DNA of 43,436 nt from a virus, in the IMG/VR virus record IMGVR_UViG_3300031578_000111, positions 1 to 43,436 of that record; one strand, 5' to 3'. The notes under the pieces are model-generated. The model did no database searches. It was not told where the DNA came from and saw only the letters and a list, made by a program, of their open reading frames with translations. Positions 6,185-14,741 of this stretch are shown here, one piece after another. The translations under genes and the position numbers were made by a program. Numbering within the stretch: the first letter of the stretch is position 1; each line of letters opens with the position of its first letter.

Positions 6185-8099
6185 GTAATTTTTGTGTTGG
6201 TGCAGATTTATACTTAAAGAAATTCTTCTTAAATATATCAGCCTTTATATCTATTTTCTTTTTAGTAATTGCCTTCTGTTTATCCTCATCTGATAAGTTT
6301 TTATATCTGGGATCTGTTTGTATAAGTTTAAACCATGAATTAAATTTCTTATTAAAATCGTCATTTAATTCTTTAAATCTTTTTTCTCCTACCTTCTCTT
6401 TAAATTGCTGTAATACTACACCGGGATTTTGAGACCAGTCTACATTTTGAGAATAAGTACCTGTACTGATACCTAATCCTTCGGCTATCATTGCAAGTAA
6501 TGTATTGGCTGATTCTGGATCATCTTTTAATTCTTGATAGTTTGTCATTATAATCGGAACAAATAAATCCTTTAATGTGCTTACAGTTGTCGGTTTCTTG
6601 CCTTCAAAATCTCTTGCTTTTAAAAGATTCTTTATTGCTGCTGGTAATGGAGCTAATTTATTTTCAAAAAAATTATAAGCAACTGATAATCTTGTAGATT
6701 CTCCAAATTCTCCTGTCCCTAATCCCTTTACTAATCCCGTTGTACTGCTTTTTGTAGAATTAGTTATCTCTCTGGCAACCAATGTTACTAACGATGCCAT
6801 TCCACCCGTTACGTCAAAACGAGTATTCCCTACCTTTATCTTGCCAAAATCAGCACTGCGAGGATCCCAGTCAACGCTGTCAGGTTTTGCTGCACCGGCA
6901 ATTACGAGTATTGCGGCTGTTCCGCTTATTATTTTTACTAAATTAGCTGCTGCTTGGTATTTAGTAAATGGAGTAACTTTTGGATCACCTAAATGTGCAG
7001 TCAAAACATCAATATGACTTTTAAGTAATCTTGGTGAAAAGAATACATTATTAACTTTATTAGCAATAGGTTCAAGAAATCCCATTCCCCCCCTGCCAGT
7101 TAATGAATTGACTAATTTACCTATACTTTCAAGTTGTGTTTTATCATCTATATCAATATTAGACCTCTCGGCAATTTCCATATATTTATCAAATATATCT
7201 GCTCTTTGTTTATATAAAAAAGCAGTATAAGCGTCTTGACTTGCTTTATAAAATCTACCAATAGCAGGTATCTTTTCAGGTAATCCGCTTGGAAATTCTT
7301 CTTCAATGGTTGCCACTGCCAACCGTGCCTTTTTCATTCTGTCATAGTTTGGTCTTGATACGATATCAGCTTTTACTTCGTTTATTATATTTTTACCGCC
7401 TATAGTTCTGGCAATATCACCAAATGATTTTATAGCATTTTTTGTCCAAATGCCGGGGTTAGTCCAAAGCGTTTTCCAACCTTGCCTAAATAATGCACTA
7501 TTATCCATAGAAGCCACTATTGACCTTGATACACCACCAATATTAACAATACCTTTTCCCAAATGTCCGGGTTTAAGTTGTTCCGATACAGTCATTTTTT
7601 TAGCATTTTCTTTAAGACCGCTTACATAATTACCGAATGCTACCGCTGCCCTTCCATATTCCAGTCTATCCCCGCCTTTGTTTATTGCCTCTTTTTTATC
7701 TGCGGTTAGTTTGGCAAGTTCAGATATCTTATTTGCCTGTTCTATAGTAACTTTTGTCTTTAATTTATGTGCCACCAAATCCTCTAAAAACGCCTTCTCG
7801 CTTGCAGGATTTAATATCTCGGTCATCTTATTAACTCTTGACAGAATATCCCTCTGTGCTTCAGGTTTTATTCCTGAAACTGTTTTAGCCCATGTGATCA
7901 TACCCCGTTGCTGATTCTTTAATAATAACTTGCTCTCAAATAATGAATTGGTGTACTTTGAATGAATTTCTCCCATGAATGTCTGAAAAAAAGTTCGCCT
8001 ACCTTCAGATGACATTTCGGCAAGTTTGGCGGGGTCAATACTCCCGTCTTTTAATTTCTCTATAAATTTATTCGCTAAATTAGCAGGTAAACAATACAT
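6174..8099 (-). CDS. Large presumed internal virion / ejection protein
   Basis: A 641-residue, largely helical protein. The segment about 195-225 (SIVASMDNSALFRQGWKTLW) resembles the conserved stretches of 'large polyvalent protein'-associated domains in phage and mobile elements. A hydrophobic Ala/Ile segment near 390-410 could be a membrane-insertion helix. The C-terminus is Lys-rich. It follows two other long helical genes downstream of the fibre/nozzle module, the usual place of podovirus DNA-ejection proteins. Start chosen at the ATG behind AAGGAAGG. No catalytic motif is evident. Confidence 0.65.
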   Translation of the reverse strand: MYCLPANLANKFIEKLKDGSIDPAKLAEMSSEGRRTFFQTFMGEIHSKYTNSLFESKLLLKNQQRGMITWAKTVSGIKPEAQRDILSRVNKMTEILNPASEKAFLEDLVAHKLKTKVTIEQANKISELAKLTADKKEAINKGGDRLEYGRAAVAFGNYVSGLKENAKKMTVSEQLKPGHLGKGIVNIGGVSRSIVASMDNSALFRQGWKTLWTNPGIWTKNAIKSFGDIARTIGGKNIINEVKADIVSRPNYDRMKKARLAVATIEEEFPSGLPEKIPAIGRFYKASQDAYTAFLYKQRADIFDKYMEIAERSNIDIDDKTQLESIGKLVNSLTGRGGMGFLEPIANKVNNVFFSPRLLKSHIDVLTAHLGDPKVTPFTKYQAAANLVKIISGTAAILVIAGAAKPDSVDWDPRSADFGKIKVGNTRFDVTGGMASLVTLVAREITNSTKSSTTGLVKGLGTGEFGESTRLSVAYNFFENKLAPLPAAIKNLLKARDFEGKKPTTVSTLKDLFVPIIMTNYQELKDDPESANTLLAMIAEGLGISTGTYSQNVDWSQNPGVVLQQFKEKVGEKRFKELNDDFNKKFNSWFKLIQTDPRYKNLSDEDKQKAITKKKIDIKADIFKKNFFKYKSAPTQKLPNF

Positions 8100-8115
8100 A
8101 TTTTATCCTTCCTTA

Positions 8116-10218
8116 TTAACACTGTATTGATAAAATGAACTGTTGCCATGATTGGCTGGTGTTGGCTTTCTTAATCTCATTTTTAATATTGTTGGTTATG
8201 CTTTCTTTTGCTTTAGTTAATATCTGCTTGGGGTATCTTTTACCGGCTCTTTCCTCTAATAATTTGTTGATATCCTGTATAGCTTTAACGGGTGATTCGG
8301 GGTCTCTTTCTGCTGCCAATCTTAATTCTTGGGCTGCTGCCGATGTGCCTGAAACAAGCGGGGAATTTGCTAATTCAGAGGCTAATTCGCCATCTGCGGT
8401 TTTCTTTATATGTTCCTCCATTGCAGTTATTAAGGCAATGCCTTTTAACCCTTCGGGTAATGGTTTATCGCCTCTTATTATTCTTCTTGCTTCATCAATA
8501 TTGGAATTGATTAAGTCAGTTGCCTTCTGTGCCTGCTCTTTAATCACAATAGGAGTATATTCGGCTAAATGACCATATCCTTTAGTTAAGCCCTGCTCGA
8601 TAGATTTTGTTTCGATACTTACGGCTATCTTGCTTACTTTGCCTTTGCCTGTGACTGGTGCAGGTGCTTCAACTCCCGCAGGTTTCTCGGTAACTGGGGC
8701 GGTTTTTATTTCCTCTATTGTTTCTTTAATTTCAGGGTCAGTTTTAGCTTGATTAACAACATTCTCAAAATTAACACTTTTAGTTACGGTATCCATTTGC
8801 GAATATGTTTTATCAATGATGGTCTTAACAAATGTTTTAGGTGCATTGGTTTCATTAACAACACTACTTATAACTACATCTGCACCAGCACCTAATAAGA
8901 AGCCCATAACCCCAGCTTTTGCACTTCCTTCATTCCATTTTCTCGCTTTATCCCAACCCACTTTCGCAACGATATTAGAACCTGCTTCCTGTAAATATTC
9001 CTGACCTGCATTTTCAACGCCTTTAGCCGCCAAACTTATTAATTTTGAAGTAGGTAATTTAGTTAACAAGAAATTAAGTCCTAAATATTCCAATCCTGCT
9101 TCTGTGGTAAAATTGACAGCACCTAAGGCACTTGCCTTTAAAGGTTCTACCCCTGCTTCTCTTGCTTCCTGATAAGTTCTGCCTGAAGCTATTCCACCAA
9201 AAGCAACCGCAGCAGCCCCAGCATTGCCAGTAACCAAAGATACGCCTACCGCAAGAGCTATTGAAGAAGCTCCTGACCCTAATTCAAATAGGAATTTATT
9301 TAATTTAGTTGTATCTGCTGGTGGTAAGTATTTTTCCGTAAATGCTTGATTTGCTTTAATTAATTCCTGACCTTTTTCAGAAACAACTTTACCTGTCTGA
9401 CCAATTTGCTTATTAAGCAGTTTTCTACTGCCATACATTGCTTCAAATATCTTTTTGTCTGCACCTTCCCATTTTGGTTCACTTACAAATTTAGTCGGGT
9501 CGGAAATAACCTGTTCGGTTTCACCCCATTGGCTCATTAGGCTGCCGATAGCCTGTGGCAAGGTGATTATGCCATACCAAACACCTTTAGCAATAGAAGG
9601 GATAGATTTGTTTATATCAGCGAAAACAGGTTTTTCTTCCGGTTTTGATATAGGCAATCCTTCCATTAATGGCTTCGTTCCCAGCAAGGTTATCCCGCCT
9701 ATAGCCTGTCCGCCTGTGCCGATGGGAGTCTTTATAGGTGTGGTTACAGGTGCGGGAGTGGCTACATCTTGCTCTGGTGCGATATTGGCTTTAATCTTAC
9801 TTAACTTTTCTTCTAACGATAGATTAGGTGCTTCTATTGGTGCAGCTTCTTCTGTGGTTGTCTGCAAGTTCAATTTTATCTGCTTCAATTTATCTTCCAG
9901 AGAAAGCTCTTCTTTTGTTTTCACACCTTCAACATACATTCTTGGGTGTCCTTCCAATTTATATTTAGAAGGGAAATGCCCTGTCTCATCTGGTTTTAAC
10001 TTGCCTGTTTCTTTCCATAAAGCCCTGTAATCATAATAATGTAATGGGTTATCAGGGTCTAAATTTAATCCCATTTTTGTAGCAGTATCTTTATATGCTT
10101 TCTGAAATAAATATTCTTCCTCTGGTTGAAGTTTTGTTAATTTTTGCCAGCCAGAAGGTTCTTCCACACCCATATTAAGTTTTATTTGATTAAGTTTTTC
10201 TTGTAAACTTAACACCAT
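8116..10218 (-). CDS. Large presumed internal virion / ejection protein with N-terminal repeats
   Basis: A 700-residue protein. A 12-residue amphipathic motif, LSL(Q/E)(E/D)KLxxIKxN, occurs three times: at the N-terminus, near 104-116 and near 126-138, separated by Pro/Glu-rich linkers. Residues about 310-450 are Gly/Ala-rich and hydrophobic (GASSIALAVGVSLVTG, ASGRTYQEAREAGVEP), resembling membrane-penetrating segments of polyvalent phage proteins. The C-terminal 200 residues are helical. Start overlaps the previous stop (TAATG). It is probably ejected with DNA. The repeated motif could bind a partner virion protein. Confidence 0.65.
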   Translation of the reverse strand: MVLSLQEKLNQIKLNMGVEEPSGWQKLTKLQPEEEYLFQKAYKDTATKMGLNLDPDNPLHYYDYRALWKETGKLKPDETGHFPSKYKLEGHPRMYVEGVKTKEELSLEDKLKQIKLNLQTTTEEAAPIEAPNLSLEEKLSKIKANIAPEQDVATPAPVTTPIKTPIGTGGQAIGGITLLGTKPLMEGLPISKPEEKPVFADINKSIPSIAKGVWYGIITLPQAIGSLMSQWGETEQVISDPTKFVSEPKWEGADKKIFEAMYGSRKLLNKQIGQTGKVVSEKGQELIKANQAFTEKYLPPADTTKLNKFLFELGSGASSIALAVGVSLVTGNAGAAAVAFGGIASGRTYQEAREAGVEPLKASALGAVNFTTEAGLEYLGLNFLLTKLPTSKLISLAAKGVENAGQEYLQEAGSNIVAKVGWDKARKWNEGSAKAGVMGFLLGAGADVVISSVVNETNAPKTFVKTIIDKTYSQMDTVTKSVNFENVVNQAKTDPEIKETIEEIKTAPVTEKPAGVEAPAPVTGKGKVSKIAVSIETKSIEQGLTKGYGHLAEYTPIVIKEQAQKATDLINSNIDEARRIIRGDKPLPEGLKGIALITAMEEHIKKTADGELASELANSPLVSGTSAAAQELRLAAERDPESPVKAIQDINKLLEERAGKRYPKQILTKAKESITNNIKNEIKKANTSQSWQQFILSIQC

Positions 10219-11387
10219 TAAAGCAGTCCTCTCCTCTTTAATTCATTAATAGCCGCCTGATCGCCTGTCAAGGCTAAATCGGCCAATTCATCATCGCCCA
10301 TAGCGGTATAATCTTGCTGTCCCTGCTGTTGTGGAGTACCTTTCATACCTAACCAATTCTTAACTGCATTAACACCCTTTTGTAATGGACCGGGTTGTGG
10401 TGTCTCTGGTGTAGGTTCGGGGATAGGCGCTTCAACAGGTGCGTTTACATCAATACCTATCTGCTTTAAATAATCTTCTACCTGTGTTCTTACATCTGCA
10501 CTTAATGAAGGCTTAATTAGATTATAATTATTTAAAATCTCTGCTTTCTGTTCATCGCCTAATTGGCTGCCACTATTTATATATGCTTTCATTATTCCGT
10601 TAGTGCCAAATAATATATCGTTAGAGTCAACTGCTTTAGTTTTAGTTATTTTCTCAGGTTCTCTTATCGATTCCTGTGTAATACTTGACATATCTATATT
10701 GGGGAATTGATTTTGAAATCCCGCCTTTATCTTATTAAAAGTGGTAGGGTCAGTGTTTATAAATTTAGATAAATAATCAACTGCACCTTTATAATCGGAA
10801 ATTCCCGGTGCTTTCGGAGCAGTAGTCGGCTGTAATCCTTCCAATCCTGGTACACCCTGCCCTGCCATATAGGGCATAGTGTATTCTGTTGGTAATTCTT
10901 TAGCTACCCCAAATACATTATCTAAAGTTTGCTGTTTAGTTTCTTCGTTTCTTATTCCATCTATGGTCTCTTTATTCCATAATTTACTAAATTGTATTCC
11001 AGTTATTTCATCAAGGGCAGATAGATCAGCCTGTGAAAGATATTTATTATCTTTTATTTCTTTGATAAGTGTGGCAAGTAAATCATTCTTGTTGCGTAAG
11101 GTTTGATATTCCTGTGACATTTTTTCTTTATCGAAAGATGATTGAGAAGCATTAAGTTCATCTAAACTTTTAGCATAATCTGACCCTATTTGATTTGCCA
11201 AAACTGCCAACTGTACCTTTTCAGAATAACTAAGTTCATTATCTGATAATTGATATTCTTCAAGTTTGGCATTAAATTCTTCTAATAATTTGCCTGCTCT
11301 TTTCCTTTCTTTTTTAAGTCCTATCTTCTGCACTATGTCACTACTAACTAAATTGCTTCCCGCTTGTAAACCAGTAGCAAAACCCAT
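10218..11387 (-). CDS. Helical virion protein, presumed ejection-module component
   Basis: A 389-residue protein from the ATG at 11385-11387, chosen over a GTG three codons earlier because AAGGA is 10 bases from the ATG and only one from the GTG. Residues about 25-135 are long charged helices. A Pro-rich linker (APIPEPTPETPQPGPLQ) and a short C-terminal helix (DELADLALTGDQAAINELKRRGLL-type end) follow. No motif identifies a function; its place between two other long helical genes suggests an internal virion protein. Confidence 0.6.
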   Translation of the reverse strand: MGFATGLQAGSNLVSSDIVQKIGLKKERKRAGKLLEEFNAKLEEYQLSDNELSYSEKVQLAVLANQIGSDYAKSLDELNASQSSFDKEKMSQEYQTLRNKNDLLATLIKEIKDNKYLSQADLSALDEITGIQFSKLWNKETIDGIRNEETKQQTLDNVFGVAKELPTEYTMPYMAGQGVPGLEGLQPTTAPKAPGISDYKGAVDYLSKFINTDPTTFNKIKAGFQNQFPNIDMSSITQESIREPEKITKTKAVDSNDILFGTNGIMKAYINSGSQLGDEQKAEILNNYNLIKPSLSADVRTQVEDYLKQIGIDVNAPVEAPIPEPTPETPQPGPLQKGVNAVKNWLGMKGTPQQQGQQDYTAMGDDELADLALTGDQAAINELKRRGLL

Positions 11388-11407
11388 TATAATCACATCC
11401 TTTTATA

Positions 11408-12496
11408 TTAAGTAAACCATGCTAATGCTATTTTTCCGACAAAACCAAGAACCCCACCTACTATTTCCCAGAAGGTATCTTTTTTTGCGGCTTCCGCAGC
11501 AGCATCTATCGTCATTTGAGTTAACTGTATGTTTGTTGAAGCTGTAAATTGTGCCATTTCCATATCCCATTTATGAGCTTGTGCCAAATCCTGTTTATTA
11601 TAAGCGTCCTGAATCGCTAACTTATACATATCTACCTGTGCCTGCCATTGATACAGGGTCGGTTGATACTGTCTCCAGCTCTCCTCACTTAAATAAGATA
11701 AGAACTGCACGCCCAGACCTAAAGCATTTTGATAAGAAGCTATCTTCATTAAAGAGTCTTGTATCGCTACATCCCTCATCACGTTAGCCATTGCAATCGT
11801 GCTTTTGGAGGCTAACTTCATGCCTTCACTAAATGCCATACCCGAATCGGATAACCCCTGTGCCGCCATCTTATCTTCTAAATTCCTTTGTGCCTGTGCA
11901 GTGCTGGCATTGATAATTTCGGCTTCCCTCAAGAATAACTGTTCTTTGGTCTCCTCACCCATTCCGATACCGCCCTCTGCAATAATACCCGATATTGCTC
12001 CACCTACCTGACCTGATAACTGCTCTAATTCGGCAGTAGGCTTATAGGGTGGCAAGGTTGGTGCTTGAGGGACTTCCAGATTGGCTATTGTCGGTATGGT
12101 TGATGGAGTAGTCGGTGCTGTAACTATACCTTCTCTATTTACAGTGGGTCCGGCAATCCCTTCATATTCCAAAGGTTCAGGGTGAAATTTGTGCCACTCT
12201 TCCAATGTTCCGGTAAATCCATATTGAGGATTGGTTAATATTCCTGTATTCGGATCGTAAGTTACTCCTGATGGACTTGCCTCTAATTGAGAAGTAGTGG
12301 GGATAGTAGGTGTGGGCGTAGTTGCTCCGCCACTTAATCCTGCTAATTCGGCAGGAGTATATGCTAAACCAGTAGCAGGGTTTTTATAATTTGAAGTAAT
12401 AAAAGTAGTTCCACTATACCAGCCAACGCCATGAGATTTTGAGGGGTCAGCAGCACATTCATAAGGTGTGCTATACCATTGATATGTATTTGCCAT
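11408..12496 (-). CDS. Virion protein, internal-core-like
   Basis: A 362-residue protein. Residues 1-150 are Pro/Thr-rich and low in structure (PTPTIPTTSQLEASP). Residues about 180-340 are helical (ATAQAQRNLEDKMAAQGLSDSG), resembling the small internal protein of podovirus ejection apparatuses. The C-terminus has a hydrophobic helix (IVGGVLGFVGKIALAWF). Preceded by GGAGCGTGATTTC. It lies upstream of the two largest presumed ejection genes and probably belongs with them. Confidence 0.6.
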   Translation of the reverse strand: MANTYQWYSTPYECAADPSKSHGVGWYSGTTFITSNYKNPATGLAYTPAELAGLSGGATTPTPTIPTTSQLEASPSGVTYDPNTGILTNPQYGFTGTLEEWHKFHPEPLEYEGIAGPTVNREGIVTAPTTPSTIPTIANLEVPQAPTLPPYKPTAELEQLSGQVGGAISGIIAEGGIGMGEETKEQLFLREAEIINASTAQAQRNLEDKMAAQGLSDSGMAFSEGMKLASKSTIAMANVMRDVAIQDSLMKIASYQNALGLGVQFLSYLSEESWRQYQPTLYQWQAQVDMYKLAIQDAYNKQDLAQAHKWDMEMAQFTASTNIQLTQMTIDAAAEAAKKDTFWEIVGGVLGFVGKIALAWFT

Positions 12497-12525
12497 GAAA
12501 TCACGCTCCTTAAAATTAAATCCCC

Positions 12526-13086
12526 TTAATTAACTGAAATACTATTTAACTGTAGTATTTTATTGTGTTTTTTAGAATTACAACTCTTACAAGAAGGAAC
12601 TATATTATCCTTTGTATTATTTCCACCTTTTGAGATCGGTATAATGTGGTCTTTGGTCGGCATATTCTCAATTTCAAATTCGGCATTACAATAAAAACAT
12701 CTATAATTATATTTTTCCAAAATATCTAACCATTCTTGATAAGTTAAATTATTGGTAATTTCCTTCATTTTTGTTTGCCTTTTAAATTGACTTCTTCGAT
12801 TATTTGCCTTACCATTTTCTGTTTTAGCATATTCTTTCTGCCATTTGTTATGATATTCCTTCCATTTATCTGATTTACGAAATTTTAGATGTCTTAACTT
12901 ACCCTTTTCACTAATGTTTGCTCTTTTTTGATTTTCTTTCCCTTTTTCTGATTTATTATATTTTTTCTTAGCTAATTTCCCATTCTCTGTTTTTTCATAT
13001 TCTTTTTGATATTTTGATATTTTTTCTATATTATTAATACGATATTTTTTGTTATATTCCTTCATGTATTCTTTTCTGTTAAACAT
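12526..13086 (-). CDS. Free-standing HNH homing endonuclease
   Basis: About 186 residues. The N-terminal 100 residues are Lys-rich with repeated K(T/S)E(N/K)GK motifs, as in phage HNH proteins carrying DNA-binding repeats. The C-terminal half is a zinc-supported HNH domain: CFYC, DHIIPISKGG, a central Asn, then CKSCNSKK. It interrupts the tail-fibre and ejection genes, and its base composition (A/T-rich codons, many Lys and Asn) differs from the neighbours, typical of mobile intron-less homing genes. Start taken at the second of two adjacent ATGs, 5 bases after AAGGGGG. It should nick or cut DNA of related phages lacking the gene. Confidence 0.88.
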   Translation of the reverse strand: MFNRKEYMKEYNKKYRINNIEKISKYQKEYEKTENGKLAKKKYNKSEKGKENQKRANISEKGKLRHLKFRKSDKWKEYHNKWQKEYAKTENGKANNRRSQFKRQTKMKEITNNLTYQEWLDILEKYNYRCFYCNAEFEIENMPTKDHIIPISKGGNNTKDNIVPSCKSCNSKKHNKILQLNSISVN

Positions 13087-13096
13087 CATTTCCCCC

Positions 13097-14419
13097 TTAT
13101 GATTTAAGTTCTTCTTTTACGGAAATACAGACATGAAAATTCCCTTTAGTATTAACTTCAGGCAAATCTATCTTCAATACCTTGACCCCTTTGGTCTTAT
13201 TAGTAATGTCGGTAATGTTAATATTTTGTTGTTTTCCCGAATACGGTCCTTTGTATCCTCTCCATGCTATCGCCTCATCATCAGATACATAAAGACGGTA
13301 AGTGCCAGTAAATGGTTCAGTATATATATCATAAGTAGGTTGATGTAAGACCGTTGTAGTAAATTCTACCCAACCCCCGTATGTTTCACCTGCAGAAGTT
13401 GTAAAAAATGACCTGTAATGATAAGTCGTTTCTGGTGTAAGACCATCTATTTTCATGGTAAAAACATCTACGTTTAAACTTATTCCTGTCTCTCTTATAC
13501 ACCATAAGGCTTCTTCTTCATAACCGTATTCAAATCCCCGTTCAGTTACATCTAATCCGCCTTTACCGGTTATATCGCCATTTGCCAAACAATAGTTATC
13601 CCATATACTTGTAGCAGGTAGAGTAGTAACTGCGGCATCAACGACAGCAAAAGAATACTGATATACTGTATTATGTTGGCTTCCTATGACATATAACTTA
13701 GTTGAATTGGCTCTTAAAAATAAATCCATAACCAGATTGTCCTCTGTTATAAAACCTTTTGATTTATTATCATAAACTGCGGTAGTTATGTCCCAAGGGG
13801 TAGAGAGAGTATATTGGAAGATTAAATTACTACCCAATACATATACTTTAGTGCCATCTGGGATGAAGAAAAAACCATAAAGAACAGATCCTGTTTGTTC
13901 TCTAAAATCACAATATTTATCATCATTGCTTGCAGTACTAATGTCCCAAGGAGTAGAGAGGGTATGTTGATAAACCCTTCTTGAATCACCTCCCCCTACA
14001 TACATTTTAATACCATCTGATTTAAAGAAAAGACCACGAGGATGAGTTTCTCCATAGCCAGGCTTGGTTACATAGGCTTTATCATCATAACTTGCGGTAC
14101 TTATGTCCCAGGGGGTAGAGAGGGTATATTGCCAAGCGTTATCTTGACCATCATCCGTTTTAAACAATTTAGTTCCGCTTGAATCAATGAATATACCGTG
14201 AAGACCTGTTCCCTGTTCAGAAGTATCATAGGATTTACCACTATAACTTGCAGTACTGATGTCCCAGGGGGTAGAGAGGGTATATTGAAAGATTTCATCA
14301 TACCCTGCATACATTTTAGTACCATCTGAACTAAAGAAAACTCTTGAGTAAGTTAGTGTTTCACTACTTACATCATAACTTTTATTATCATAAGTTAAAG
14401 TACTAATGTCCCAAGCCAT
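13097..14419 (-). CDS. Beta-propeller repeat tail protein with Fn3-like domain
   Basis: A 440-residue protein. Residues 1-245 contain five repeats of about 48 residues with the core YTLSTPWDISTASY and a ...DGTKMYV strand, the pattern of propeller-type repeats. The repeats are also conserved in DNA around GTCCC.GGGGTAGAGAG. Residues about 255-355 look like an Fn3-type domain (GLTPETTYHYRSFFTTSAG). The end is beta-rich. Likely an adsorption or fibre component. The near-identical DNA repeats invite recombination and copy-number change. Confidence 0.72.
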   Translation of the reverse strand: MAWDISTLTYDNKSYDVSSETLTYSRVFFSSDGTKMYAGYDEIFQYTLSTPWDISTASYSGKSYDTSEQGTGLHGIFIDSSGTKLFKTDDGQDNAWQYTLSTPWDISTASYDDKAYVTKPGYGETHPRGLFFKSDGIKMYVGGGDSRRVYQHTLSTPWDISTASNDDKYCDFREQTGSVLYGFFFIPDGTKVYVLGSNLIFQYTLSTPWDITTAVYDNKSKGFITEDNLVMDLFLRANSTKLYVIGSQHNTVYQYSFAVVDAAVTTLPATSIWDNYCLANGDITGKGGLDVTERGFEYGYEEEALWCIRETGISLNVDVFTMKIDGLTPETTYHYRSFFTTSAGETYGGWVEFTTTVLHQPTYDIYTEPFTGTYRLYVSDDEAIAWRGYKGPYSGKQQNINITDITNKTKGVKVLKIDLPEVNTKGNFHVCISVKEELKS

Positions 14420-14438
14420 TAAAGATTTATCACTTCCT

Positions 14439-14741
14439 TTACAATGTTACTGGACTTCGATAAGGTAAAGGATAAACGTCTACATAAATATTATTAACTT
14501 TGGTCATTTCTTCGTCTATACGAAAATAGACATAGGCAGGATGAGTATGGTCGGCATATACTTCTGCATTATAGGCAACTACTTCCTTGCCACCCCCGGA
14601 ATCAATTAATAGGCCTCTTTCTTCAAATTCGTCCATTAATTGAATAACTTTAGCGTAAAGGTCATCATAAAATTTTTGTAACTTTTTTATTGCTTCGGCA
14701 TTATTATCTAATTGTGCTAACTTGACTTCTTCGTTAGGCAT
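14439..14741 (-). CDS. Small virion-module protein
   Basis: A 100-residue protein starting at the ATG that overlaps the upstream stop (TAATG); an alternative start five codons earlier lies inside the previous gene. The N-terminal half is a coiled coil (AQLDNNAEAIKKLQKFYDDLY); the C-terminal half is beta-like. It may trimerise a fibre or cap the nozzle. Family not recognised. Confidence 0.6.
   Translation of the reverse strand: MPNEEVKLAQLDNNAEAIKKLQKFYDDLYAKVIQLMDEFEERGLLIDSGGGKEVVAYNAEVYADHTHPAYVYFRIDEEMTKVNNIYVDVYPLPYRSPVTL

Noticed and set aside
8135-10030. Long plus-strand frames opposite the 700-residue gene (145 and 191 codons)
   Set aside because: They mirror a well-supported minus-strand gene with good ribosome site and protein-like composition; the plus frames are Cys/Ser/Leu-rich shadows.
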